A DNA stretch of 64,000 nt from CAVPLM01 sp963713545 (GTDB lineage Bacteria > Actinomycetota > Thermoleophilia > RBG-16-64-13), in NCBI GenBank assembly GCA_963713545.1, contig CAVQME010000002.1:496001-560000 (forward strand), given 5' to 3'. The notes beneath the pieces were generated by a model that saw only the letters and a program-made list of their open reading frames with translations, was not told the origin of the DNA and ran no database searches. Shown piece by piece: positions 16,593-24,269 of this stretch (its first letter is position 1; each line of letters begins with the position of its first letter). The position numbers were made by a program, and so were the translations under genes.

Positions 16593-18521
16593 CTACTCGG
16601 TCACCTGGACGTTCTGGATCGCGCCGGCTTCGGTGTGGAAGTAGGCCTCCATCACGCGGCGGACGACCGGGGCGGCGACGGAACTGCCATGCCCGCCCTG
16701 TTCAATGATGGCTACGACCACGATCTCGGGCACGGAGTTGCCGTTGGCCGGGGCGTATCCCATGAACAGGGCGTAGTCGGCATCAGGCTTCTTCTCCGCG
16801 GTCCCAGTCTTGCCCGCCACAGAAACGGGAAAATCCTTGAACACGGCGTAGGCGGTACCGGATGGGTCGGAGGTCACCAGCCGCATACCTCTTCTTATCG
16901 AGCTCAAGATATCGTCGCTAAAGCTGAGCTCGGCGCGCTTCTCACTCTCGAACTGGTGGATGACATTGCCGGATGAGTCCGTGATCTTGAGACCAAGATG
17001 GGGCACCCATACATCGCCGCCGTTGGCGAGGGCCGACAGGGCGACCGCCATCTGCATGGGAGTGACCAGGAGATCGCCCTGCCCGATGGCCAGGTTGATC
17101 TCGTCGCCCGGCTTCCAGGCCTGTGCTTCAGCGTTCTCGCCGGTCTCCTGCTTCCACAGCTTATCCGGGACCCGGGTCCCATTGGTCTCCCAGGGAAGGT
17201 CTATCCCAGTGGTCCTGCCGAAGCCGAACTCGCGTACTCCCTCTTGAAGAACAGCGCTGGTCTGCTGCCACAAGAGGTAGCCCAGGTTGTAGAAATAGAC
17301 GTCGCAGGATTGGGCTATGGCGGCGATCAGATTCAGGTCGCCATGGCCTTCATCCTTCCAACACTTCCACTTCTGTCCTTTCGCCTCGAAGCTCCCGTCA
17401 CAGTGCAGGATGGTGTCGGCTGAGACGATCCCCGCATCGAGCGCCGCGGCGGCCACGAAGACTTTGAACGTGGAAGCCGCCGGGTAAAGGCCACTGATGG
17501 CCCGGTCGAACAGAGGGTTGTCGGCTTCCTCCGCTGTCAGTTCCGCATACGACTCGGAACTCATCCCGCCCACCCATAGCGACGGATCGTAGTCGGGGTA
17601 TGAAGCCAGCGCCAGTACCTGGCCGGTCCGCGGGTCCATGGCCACCACGGCCCCGGCGTTCGCATCAACAAAAAGGGGGTCCTCGTGCGCCCGCTGCAGC
17701 CCTTCAGCGATTGCCTCTTCGGCCGCCTCCTGGAGCTCCGCGTCGATGGTCAGGACCAGGTTGTTTCCCGGCTTGGCCGCCACGTCCTCGAGGAACTTCT
17801 TCGGCCGGCCCGCCGCGTCGACCTCGACCGTCTTCCAGCCGTCCGTGCCCCGCAGGAACGAGTCGTAGGTCCGTTCCACCCCGTCCTTCCCGATGTGGAC
17901 GCCGGCGTCAAGCTCGGCGAATACCGGCTGATCCAGATCGCTTTCGGATATCTCCCCCACATAACCCAGGAGGTGGGTGGCGAACAACTTGTAGGGATAC
18001 TGGCGCAGAGATGTACTCTCCACCTCTACACCCGGGAATTCCAGGCTGTGTTCCTTGAGGTAGGCCACCGTCGAGTTCTCGGACACGTCCTCTTTGACCG
18101 TGTAGGTCACATAGGGGTCCTTGGTGGCTTTCTCGTAGGCCTTCAGCAGGTCGGCTTCGGGGACCTCGAGCAGGTCCGCCAGGTCGGCGATCTCCTCCTG
18201 GAACTGCGCGGGTTCGTCTTTCGGATCGTACATATCCATGGGCAGCAGCCCGACGCTCAGACCAGCCCGGTTCTCCACCAGGAGGATCTGCTCGTTACGG
18301 TCGTAGATGACGCCCCGGGGGGCCTCGACCACCACCTCGCGCAGCCGGTTGTTCTGGGCGTAGCTTACGAACTCATCGCCGGAGAGGATCTGGAGGAACC
18401 ACAGGCGGAAGGCCAGCACGACAAAAAGGGCCAGGGCGACGAGCAGAAGCACGCCTACTCTGATGCCCACGAAGGAGTCGTCCTCCGGTGGTCTCCGCTT
18501 CTTGGCCGGGTGCAGGATCAT
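16593..18521 (-). CDS. mrdA: Penicillin-binding protein 2 (elongation transpeptidase)
   Basis: This class B PBP cross-links peptidoglycan during elongation. It has an N-terminal membrane anchor (VLLLVALALFVVLAFRLWFL), a dimerisation domain starting ENRAGLSVGLLPMD, and a C-terminal transpeptidase domain. The three active-site motifs are SxxK (AASTFKV), SxN (AQSCDVYFYN, with SCD in place of SxN) and KTG (VAGKTGTAEKK). At 642 residues it is full length. Its ATG overlaps the mreD stop as ATGA. Confidence 0.95.
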   Translation of the reverse strand: MILHPAKKRRPPEDDSFVGIRVGVLLLVALALFVVLAFRLWFLQILSGDEFVSYAQNNRLREVVVEAPRGVIYDRNEQILLVENRAGLSVGLLPMDMYDPKDEPAQFQEEIADLADLLEVPEADLLKAYEKATKDPYVTYTVKEDVSENSTVAYLKEHSLEFPGVEVESTSLRQYPYKLFATHLLGYVGEISESDLDQPVFAELDAGVHIGKDGVERTYDSFLRGTDGWKTVEVDAAGRPKKFLEDVAAKPGNNLVLTIDAELQEAAEEAIAEGLQRAHEDPLFVDANAGAVVAMDPRTGQVLALASYPDYDPSLWVGGMSSESYAELTAEEADNPLFDRAISGLYPAASTFKVFVAAAALDAGIVSADTILHCDGSFEAKGQKWKCWKDEGHGDLNLIAAIAQSCDVYFYNLGYLLWQQTSAVLQEGVREFGFGRTTGIDLPWETNGTRVPDKLWKQETGENAEAQAWKPGDEINLAIGQGDLLVTPMQMAVALSALANGGDVWVPHLGLKITDSSGNVIHQFESEKRAELSFSDDILSSIRRGMRLVTSDPSGTAYAVFKDFPVSVAGKTGTAEKKPDADYALFMGYAPANGNSVPEIVVVAIIEQGGHGSSVAAPVVRRVMEAYFHTEAGAIQNVQVTE

Positions 18522-19057
18522 TCCGCCCCACTCCTACCTGCCGCGGCCGGCACACCAGGGGGCTTGATGACCCGCAGACGGACGAGAAGCACGTAGACCG
18601 GGACGGCGATGAGCCCGTCGAGGACGGCTTCCGGCAGCATCTGCGTGCCCACCATGGTGAGGAAATCAGCCTGCGGGCCCATTATGAACTGGAACAATCC
18701 AAAGACGAACTGGGCGATGAAGGAAGTTCCCCCTGCCAGGAAGAGCACGGCCCAGGGGGTCAGCACCCCGAACCGGGCGACGAACATCCCCACGAAATAC
18801 CCCGCGAGCACATAGATGAGGGAACGCACCCCCAGGGGCTGGAAGAAGGCGATATCGGCGACCAGGCCGGCAAAGAAACCGAATATGGCGCCCTCCATGG
18901 AGCCTCGGCCCATGGCCACCACGACGGTGAAGATCAGGAAGAGATCAGCGGTCACTCCCAGCACGCTCACTCGCGACACGAGCAGCGTCTGTAGCGCCAC
19001 CGCGATAAGGAGGAGAAGCACCACCTTTCCTACGGCCCCGAGCCGGCGGCGAGCCAT
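18518..19057 (-). CDS. mreD: Rod shape-determining membrane protein MreD
   Basis: MreD is an integral membrane partner of MreC in the elongasome. The 179 residues form about five hydrophobic segments, such as VVLLLLIAVALQTLLVSRV and GAIFGFFAGLVADIAFF. The GFFAGLVAD motif and the position between mreC and mrdA identify it; sequence similarity in this family is low. ATG at 19057, one base after the mreC stop. Confidence 0.9.
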   Translation of the reverse strand: MARRRLGAVGKVVLLLLIAVALQTLLVSRVSVLGVTADLFLIFTVVVAMGRGSMEGAIFGFFAGLVADIAFFQPLGVRSLIYVLAGYFVGMFVARFGVLTPWAVLFLAGGTSFIAQFVFGLFQFIMGPQADFLTMVGTQMLPEAVLDGLIAVPVYVLLVRLRVIKPPGVPAAAGRSGAE

Positions 19058-19058
19058 C

Positions 19059-19931
19059 TCATCCCTCCGGTAGGATCAACACCATGACTTCTTCGAGCAC
19101 CCGGAAGTCGACAAAGGCCTGGACTTCTATCTCCTTGTAGATGTTGACGTCCTCCTCGCCCACGTCGGCTACGATGCCGATGGGGATGGCCGGAGGATAG
19201 ATGCCGCCGAACCCCGAGGTCACGACCACCAGCTTGGGATCCACCACGATGTCGCGATCCACGAAATCCATCGTGAGCGTCCCTGAGACCGAGCCCTCCA
19301 CGATGCCTTCGGCCCGGGACCCCTGGATCTTGGCGGCTACACTGGACGCGGAGTCGGTGATGAGCTGCACTTGGGCCGAATGAGGGGTCACGGCGATGAC
19401 CTTGCCTACCAGTCCCTTGCCGGCGAGCGTCTCCCCAGCCATGGGCGTAGCCCCGACTACCGGCTGGTCGACCTTGATGCCGTCAGCCGAGCCTTTGTCG
19501 ATCTGGACCCAGGCCTCCCAGCGAGTGGGTGACTTCCCGGTGACCCGGGCCACTTCGAAATCGGTCCCCTCGGGGAAGGTGCCTTTGTCGCGCAGATCGA
19601 GCAGACTCTTGAGCCGCGCATTCTCCTCCGCTTGCTCTTTCAGCTTGACGGCTTCTCCCTGGAGCGCCTGCAGTTCCGCGGCCAGGCGCTGCGCCTCCTC
19701 GTGAGCCGACCACAGGGTCCGTATCCACGCGTAGCCGTCCTGGAAGGGCTGCGCCGCGCGGGCGCCCCAGGACTGCAGCGGGGAGAGGATGCCGAGCCCG
19801 GCCTGCTGTATGGCGTGTACCGGACCGGACTCCGATTCCCTGAACGAGACCGTCAGGATCGCCAAAGACGCTATGATCAAGACGACGAAGATCAGCCGTC
19901 TCCAGACTACCTCGTTACGCGCTAGCGCCAT
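19059..19931 (-). CDS. mreC: Rod shape-determining protein MreC
   Basis: MreC links the elongation synthases to MreB from the outer face of the membrane. The 290 residues contain one N-terminal membrane segment (IFVVLIIASLAILTV), a coiled-coil region around 70-110, and the paired beta-barrel MreC domain with ARVTGKSPTRWEAWVQIDKG and DFVDRDIVVDPKLVVTSG-type segments. Normal length and standard order mreB-mreC-mreD. ATG at 19931. Confidence 0.95.
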   Translation of the reverse strand: MALARNEVVWRRLIFVVLIIASLAILTVSFRESESGPVHAIQQAGLGILSPLQSWGARAAQPFQDGYAWIRTLWSAHEEAQRLAAELQALQGEAVKLKEQAEENARLKSLLDLRDKGTFPEGTDFEVARVTGKSPTRWEAWVQIDKGSADGIKVDQPVVGATPMAGETLAGKGLVGKVIAVTPHSAQVQLITDSASSVAAKIQGSRAEGIVEGSVSGTLTMDFVDRDIVVDPKLVVVTSGFGGIYPPAIPIGIVADVGEEDVNIYKEIEVQAFVDFRVLEEVMVLILPEG

Positions 19932-19946
19932 ATCGGCCCCCGCTAT

Positions 19947-20990
19947 CTAGTAGCGGCGTCTCTTCGCCTTTTGTGACGTCCGATGTAGCGTATCGAACTC
20001 TTCGAGCGACCGGCCCGAGCCCACCGCCACGCAGGTCAGCGGCGATTCCGCCAGATTCACGGGCATCTGGGTCTCCTCGCGCACGCGCTCGCACATGCCG
20101 CGCAGAAGCGACCCTCCTCCGGCGAGCATGATGCCCCGGTCCATGATGTCGGAGGCCAGTTCAGGGGGGGTCTTGTCGAGTGTGGCCTTGATGGCGTCGA
20201 TGATGACCGCCACCGGCTCGGCGATGGCCTCCCGTACTTCCTCGGAGGAGATCACCAGAGTCTTCGGCAGGCCCGTGACGAGGTCGCGTCCCCGGATCTC
20301 GGCCTCCTCTTCCTGCTCCAGCGGGAACGCCGAGCCGATCTCCAGCTTTAGCTCCTCGGCGGTCTGGCTGCCGATCATGAGCTTATATTCCTTCTTGATG
20401 TAAGCGATGATCGCTTCGTCGAGCTCGTCGCCCCCGATCCGCACCGACTGCGCGACGACGATACCGGCGAGCGAGATGACCGCCACTTCGCTGGTGCCTC
20501 CGCCGATGTCGACGATCATGCTGCCCGTAGGCTCGACCACAGGAAGACCTGCCCCTATGGCGGCCGCCATCGGCTCCTCGATAAGGTAGGCAGAACGGGC
20601 ACCGGCGCTGATGGTCGCCTCCTCTACCGCGCGCCGCTCCACCCCGGTGACCCCCGAGGGCACGCACACGACCACGCGCGGGTGCGCCCAGCGATTCTGG
20701 TGGACCCGCTGGATGAAGTGCCGCAGCATCTGCTCGGTGACGTCGAAGTCGGCGATGACCCCGTCTTTGAGCGGCCTGATGGCGGTGATGGTGCCCGGCG
20801 TCCGGCCAAGCATCCGCTTGGCGTCGTGACCGACCGCCAACACGTCTCCCGATCTGGAATCGATGGCCACGACCGAGGGCTCAGACAGGACGATGCCACG
20901 TCCGCGGACGTACACCAGCGTGGTGGCAGTGCCCAGATCGACTGCCATATCCCGTCCGGCAAAGCCGGTGATGAACTCAGCAAAACCTAT
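19947..20990 (-). CDS. mreB: Actin-like cell-shape protein MreB, probable ATA start
   Basis: MreB forms membrane-bound filaments that guide elongation. The phosphate and adenosine motifs of the actin fold are seen (DLGTATTLVYVRG, DIGGGTSEVAVIS, LAGGGSLLRG). The first ATG is at 20948 and would begin exactly at MAVDLGTA. The 14 codons before it encode GFAEFITGFAGRD, which resembles the N-termini of actinobacterial MreB (...FIGRDMAVDLGTA). They are preceded by ATA at 20990, six bases after a perfect GGAGGA, and this ATA overlaps the maf stop as ATAG. With the ATA start the protein has 347 residues, the typical length. The start is inferred; the gene itself is certain. Confidence 0.95.
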   Translation of the reverse strand: MGFAEFITGFAGRDMAVDLGTATTLVYVRGRGIVLSEPSVVAIDSRSGDVLAVGHDAKRMLGRTPGTITAIRPLKDGVIADFDVTEQMLRHFIQRVHQNRWAHPRVVVCVPSGVTGVERRAVEEATISAGARSAYLIEEPMAAAIGAGLPVVEPTGSMIVDIGGGTSEVAVISLAGIVVAQSVRIGGDELDEAIIAYIKKEYKLMIGSQTAEELKLEIGSAFPLEQEEEAEIRGRDLVTGLPKTLVISSEEVREAIAEPVAVIIDAIKATLDKTPPELASDIMDRGIMLAGGGSLLRGMCERVREETQMPVNLAESPLTCVAVGSGRSLEEFDTLHRTSQKAKRRRY

Positions 20991-21775
20991 AGCGCGTCCT
21001 CCAAACGGGCGCTCACAAGTCCGCGTCCCCCAGGGCGCAACGCCCGGGTATTATACCCATTCACTCGCGCGCGCGGCGAGAGGCCGCCAATCACGGCGTT
21101 CGCAGCTGAGTGAGTGACGGCTTTATCGCTCATAGCCAGCGTCCGCTGAAGTAGATCGAAGCCCGCTGCTCTGAACATCCGCGACAGAAGGCACAGAGGG
21201 AGTCCGACGACATTGCTGTACTCCCCGCGCACTTCTGAGACGAACGTTCCGGCCAGACCTTGGATAGCGTAGGCTCCCGCCTTGCCCCTCCATTCCCCCG
21301 ATGCGACGTAGGCGTCGATGTCGTCGGCGTCGAGAGGGAGAAAGGTCACATCGGTCCACGCGCTCGAGACCCAGGTCTCCTCGGGCCGACCTCGATCGCC
21401 CGGGACAGCCGACCTTCGCAGCGCCACCCCCGACACGACCTGGTGGGTGCGACCGGAAAGAACCGCCAACATCGACGCCGCCTCTGCAGCGGATGGTGGC
21501 TTGCCCATCACGCGGTCGCCCGAGACCACCAGGGTGTCCGTGCCCAGGACGAAGGCCCCCCCGGGCAGGTCGGCCGGTAGACCGACGGCATCGATCTTGG
21601 CCAGGGCGTTCCTTTCCGCGATATCTTGCGGTGATAAACCGTCGCTCCGCTCCTCGGCTTGAGTCAGCGCAATGCCGAAGGGCACTCCCAGATCCCGAAG
21701 CAAGGAATGCCTCCGGGGCGACCTTGACGCCAGAATGAGACGGAAGTCCGGGGGAAATGGTGGTATCTGATCCAT
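20987..21775 (-). CDS. maf: Maf-family nucleotide pyrophosphatase with C-terminal extension
   Basis: Maf proteins hydrolyse non-canonical or pyrimidine nucleoside triphosphates and restrain septum formation in Bacillus. The N-terminal LASRSPRRHSLL loop, the conserved glutamate region, GTDTLVV and the YAIQGLAGTFVSEVRGEYSNVVGLPL segment are all present. The family usually ends near the following LPL-helix (about 200 residues); here the protein has 262 and the last 50 residues, rich in Arg/Gly, are extra. A TATAAT lies inside this tail. ATG at 21775. Confidence 0.92.
   Translation of the reverse strand: MDQIPPFPPDFRLILASRSPRRHSLLRDLGVPFGIALTQAEERSDGLSPQDIAERNALAKIDAVGLPADLPGGAFVLGTDTLVVSGDRVMGKPPSAAEAASMLAVLSGRTHQVVSGVALRRSAVPGDRGRPEETWVSSAWTDVTFLPLDADDIDAYVASGEWRGKAGAYAIQGLAGTFVSEVRGEYSNVVGLPLCLLSRMFRAAGFDLLQRTLAMSDKAVTHSAANAVIGGLSPRARVNGYNTRALRPGGRGLVSARLEDAL
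20988..21002 (-). promoter_or_regulatory. Shine-Dalgarno plus ATA start of mreB
   Basis: On the minus strand GGAGGA (21002-20997) is followed after CGCGCT by ATA (20990-20988) and then open mreB frame. No ATG, GTG or TTG occurs in that frame before the ATG at 20948. The ATA overlaps the maf TAG stop. Confidence 0.55.
21050..21055 (-). promoter_or_regulatory. TATAAT inside the maf tail, possible mreB promoter
   Basis: The minus strand reads GGGTATAATACCC inside the coding tail of maf, 60 bases upstream of the proposed mreB start. A perfect -10 hexamer is rare in this GC-rich sequence, but no -35 box is seen at 17 bases. Confidence 0.25.
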
Positions 21776-21823
21776 GGTCCGGACAGAAACCGTCTTCGCT
21801 GGCGCTGCGGTCTACTGAAGCAC

Positions 21824-22246
21824 TCAGGGGACCAGTTCCCCGCCCTCCGGAAAGAAGATCTCGATCTCCCGCTGGGCGCTGGTGGGGCTATCGGCGCTGT
21901 GGACTACGTTCCGGCGCATATCCAGACCGAAGTCGCCCCGCACCGTCCCCGGAGCCGCTTCCAGCGGATTGGTGGCACCCATCATTCGCCGAACGATGCT
22001 CACTGCAGTCGGACCCTCGACGACCATGGCGAAGATGGGGGCAGAAGTTATGTGGAGAACCAGGTCGTCGTAGAAGTCCTTGCCCTTGTGCTCGGCATAA
22101 TGCCGCTCCGCCATCTCCCGGGTGACCATGAGCATCCGCGCGACCTTGATAGTGAGGCCCCGTCGTTCCAGCCGGCTGATGACTTCTCCGATGAGGCCCC
22201 GGGCCACACCGCTTGGCTTGACCAGTACCAGCGTCCGTTCGATCAC
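21824..22246 (-). CDS. ndk: Nucleoside diphosphate kinase
   Basis: Ndk equalises nucleoside triphosphate pools through a phosphohistidine. The N-terminal ERTLVLVKPSGVARGLIGEV and the catalytic segment NVVHSADSPTSAQREI with the active histidine are present. The usual HGSDS reads HSADS here, a tolerated variant. Length is 140 residues. GTG at 22246 follows GGAGGAG closely. Confidence 0.96.
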   Translation of the reverse strand: MIERTLVLVKPSGVARGLIGEVISRLERRGLTIKVARMLMVTREMAERHYAEHKGKDFYDDLVLHITSAPIFAMVVEGPTAVSIVRRMMGATNPLEAAPGTVRGDFGLDMRRNVVHSADSPTSAQREIEIFFPEGGELVP

Positions 22247-22284
22247 TTCTCTCCTCCATACTCTTTGGTGACCATCAATCGCTA

Positions 22285-22311
22285 TTCACAACAAGGGCTC
22301 CCATGGAGCCC
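22285..22311 (-). terminator. Possible rho-independent terminator after the zinc-ribbon gene
   Basis: On the minus strand a perfect stem GGGCTCC-ATG-GGAGCCC is followed by TTGTTGT. It lies in the 104-base gap between the zinc-ribbon gene and ndk. The U-run is interrupted, so strength is uncertain. Confidence 0.45.
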
Positions 22312-22350
22312 GAACGCGCGAACCAGGAGACACGGAAGCCCCTCAGACCC

Positions 22351-22857
22351 TCATCGTGCCTCGATGAGCTCGGAGGTCTCATCCAGCGGGGGCGGCACTC
22401 TGCGGGCTTTCAGGTCGTGGGCGCAATAGGGACAGAGCTTCCAGCCGGGCTCCAGCACCCTGTCGCACGAGGGACAGGCCGAGCGCAGGGGCCGCCGGCA
22501 ACTAGGGCAGGCCAAGTAGTCCGGCCTGATCAACTCGCCGCACGAGGGACAGGCCCTCAGCATCTGCAGCTCCTGCTCCATAGCCCGTACCTCCAACTGC
22601 CTCTCCCTGACTTCGTCCAGGTATTCGGGGGGCCGGAGGATGGCGTAGACGACGGTGCCCATGAAAGGCAGGATCAGCGAGGTCAGCACGGCCACCGCCA
22701 CGATCACCGGGTCGTCGATGCGCTTGCGGGCGTCTTTATAAGTCCAGAAGACGAGGGCCAGCCAGAGGACCCCCAGGCAAAAGGCAAAGACATAGCCGGC
22801 GAGTAACCAGAGAGGGGAGCTTATGATCCCGTTGACGGTCTCGAAGAGCTCGTCCAA
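22351..22857 (-). CDS. Membrane protein with tandem zinc ribbons
   Basis: This 168-residue protein has two N-terminal hydrophobic segments (LLAGYVFAFCLGVLWLALVF and VIVAVAVLTSLILPFMGTVV) and then three CxxC-type pairs typical of double zinc ribbons: CPSCGELIRPDYLACPSC, CPSCDRVLEPGWKLCPYC. Such proteins are common next to folC/valS in Gram-positive relatives and their role is unknown. It starts at TTG 22857 after AGGAG. The protein is probably anchored with the ribbons in the cytoplasm. Confidence 0.75.
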   Translation of the reverse strand: MDELFETVNGIISSPLWLLAGYVFAFCLGVLWLALVFWTYKDARKRIDDPVIVAVAVLTSLILPFMGTVVYAILRPPEYLDEVRERQLEVRAMEQELQMLRACPSCGELIRPDYLACPSCRRPLRSACPSCDRVLEPGWKLCPYCAHDLKARRVPPPLDETSELIEAR

Positions 22858-22940
22858 CCCGCACTCCTAGATCAAGACCTGATTGAGGACATACTCGACG
22901 CTAAAGGATAGCACGGCCGTGCTCGGTACCACGCCCACGC

Positions 22941-24269
22941 TCAACTCAGCTCTCGCTTCAGATCGGAGATGAGCGTCAGGGATCCGGTCACCAGGATCAC
23001 CTGGTTGGAGGTCGCCAGCCGGTAAGCGCTCACCATGGCCGAGCGCGGGTCCGGATCGACGAACACCTCTGGGCCCTTCCCCAACCCCGATATCACAGCC
23101 GCCAGCTCGTCGGCCGTGAGCGCCCGCGACGAGGAGCTCTGAGTAGCGAAGATGATGTCGCAGCGGGGGGCTAGGTGCCGCATCATCTCCGTGGCCTCCT
23201 TGTCCCCCAGTATCGAGACCACGGCGATCAGCCGGCGGCGCTCGAGGAGTTGATCGAGGGAGGCGACGGTCTCTGCCATACCTGAAGGATTGTGAGAGCC
23301 GTCGAAGATGCAGAGTGGCTGGGTGCCGATGACCTCCAACCGGCCTGGGACCGCGGTGGACGCAAGAGCCTCGCGGACCAAGACGGGGTCCAACTCTCCG
23401 CCGGCGAACAGCTCGGCGGCGGCCACCGCCATGGCAGCGTTGGACCGCTGGTAGCCCCCCAGGACTTGGAGACGCAGATCGGTATAGCAGCCGTAGAGAC
23501 CGAAGACGTCGAACGATTCCGCCCGCGGGTCGGTGAGGATCACCACCTCATCGCCCAGGAAATGGCAGACGGCGCCCCGGTCTGCGCAGATAGCCTTCAA
23601 TTCGGCCTTCAACTCCGGATCGAGCCACCCGGCGACGACCCGTCCGTCCGTGGGGATCACCGCCGCCTTCTCCTTGAGGATGGCAGAAGGCGTCTCACCC
23701 AGCAGCTCGGTGTGCTCCCGGCCGATGCTGGTGAGCACCTGGACCTCCGAAGAGATGATGGCGGTGGCGTCCAGCCTGCCGCCCAGACCGGCTTCGATGA
23801 CCGCCACGTCGCACCCCTGCTCCTTGAAATAGAGCAGGGCGACGGCGGTCAGGACTTCGAACTGGGTCAGGCGCTCGCCCTCGGGGAAGGTGCGCTCGAG
23901 CTCCTCGACGACCGGGCGGACCCTGGCCACCAATCTACAGAACTCAGCTTCGCTGGAGGGAACAGAGTCCACCATCTGCCTCTCCGCCAGACTGATCAGA
24001 TGGGGAGAAACGTAGGCGCCCACCCTCAGACCCTGAGCCTGCAGCAGCGAAGAGATGAAGCGGGTGGTCGAGCTCTTGCCGTTCGTTCCCACCACGTGGA
24101 TGGTGCGGTAGGCCTTGTGGGGTTCCCCCAGAGACTTGGCCAGAAGGGTGACGCGTTCGAGGCCCAAGCGCATGCCCAGCCGTTCGAGGCCGTTCACGTA
24201 TGCCCACGCCTCCTCCACGCTACACGTGGAACCGTCCGCGGCTGCTCTGTCCGTCGTCGCGTCGCTCAC
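22941..24269 (-). CDS. folC: Bifunctional folylpolyglutamate/dihydrofolate synthase
   Basis: FolC adds glutamate to dihydropteroate and to reduced folates. A Mur-ligase-type P-loop GTNGKSSTTRF, the EAGLGGRLDATAI loop, the SIGREHTELLG metal site and FDGSHNPSGM are present. It has 442 residues, the usual length. GTG at 24269 overlaps the valS stop as GTGA, so translation is probably coupled. Confidence 0.95.
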   Translation of the reverse strand: MSDATTDRAAADGSTCSVEEAWAYVNGLERLGMRLGLERVTLLAKSLGEPHKAYRTIHVVGTNGKSSTTRFISSLLQAQGLRVGAYVSPHLISLAERQMVDSVPSSEAEFCRLVARVRPVVEELERTFPEGERLTQFEVLTAVALLYFKEQGCDVAVIEAGLGGRLDATAIISSEVQVLTSIGREHTELLGETPSAILKEKAAVIPTDGRVVAGWLDPELKAELKAICADRGAVCHFLGDEVVILTDPRAESFDVFGLYGCYTDLRLQVLGGYQRSNAAMAVAAAELFAGGELDPVLVREALASTAVPGRLEVIGTQPLCIFDGSHNPSGMAETVASLDQLLERRRLIAVVSILGDKEATEMMRHLAPRCDIIFATQSSSSRALTADELAAVISGLGKGPEVFVDPDPRSAMVSAYRLATSNQVILVTGSLTLISDLKRELS

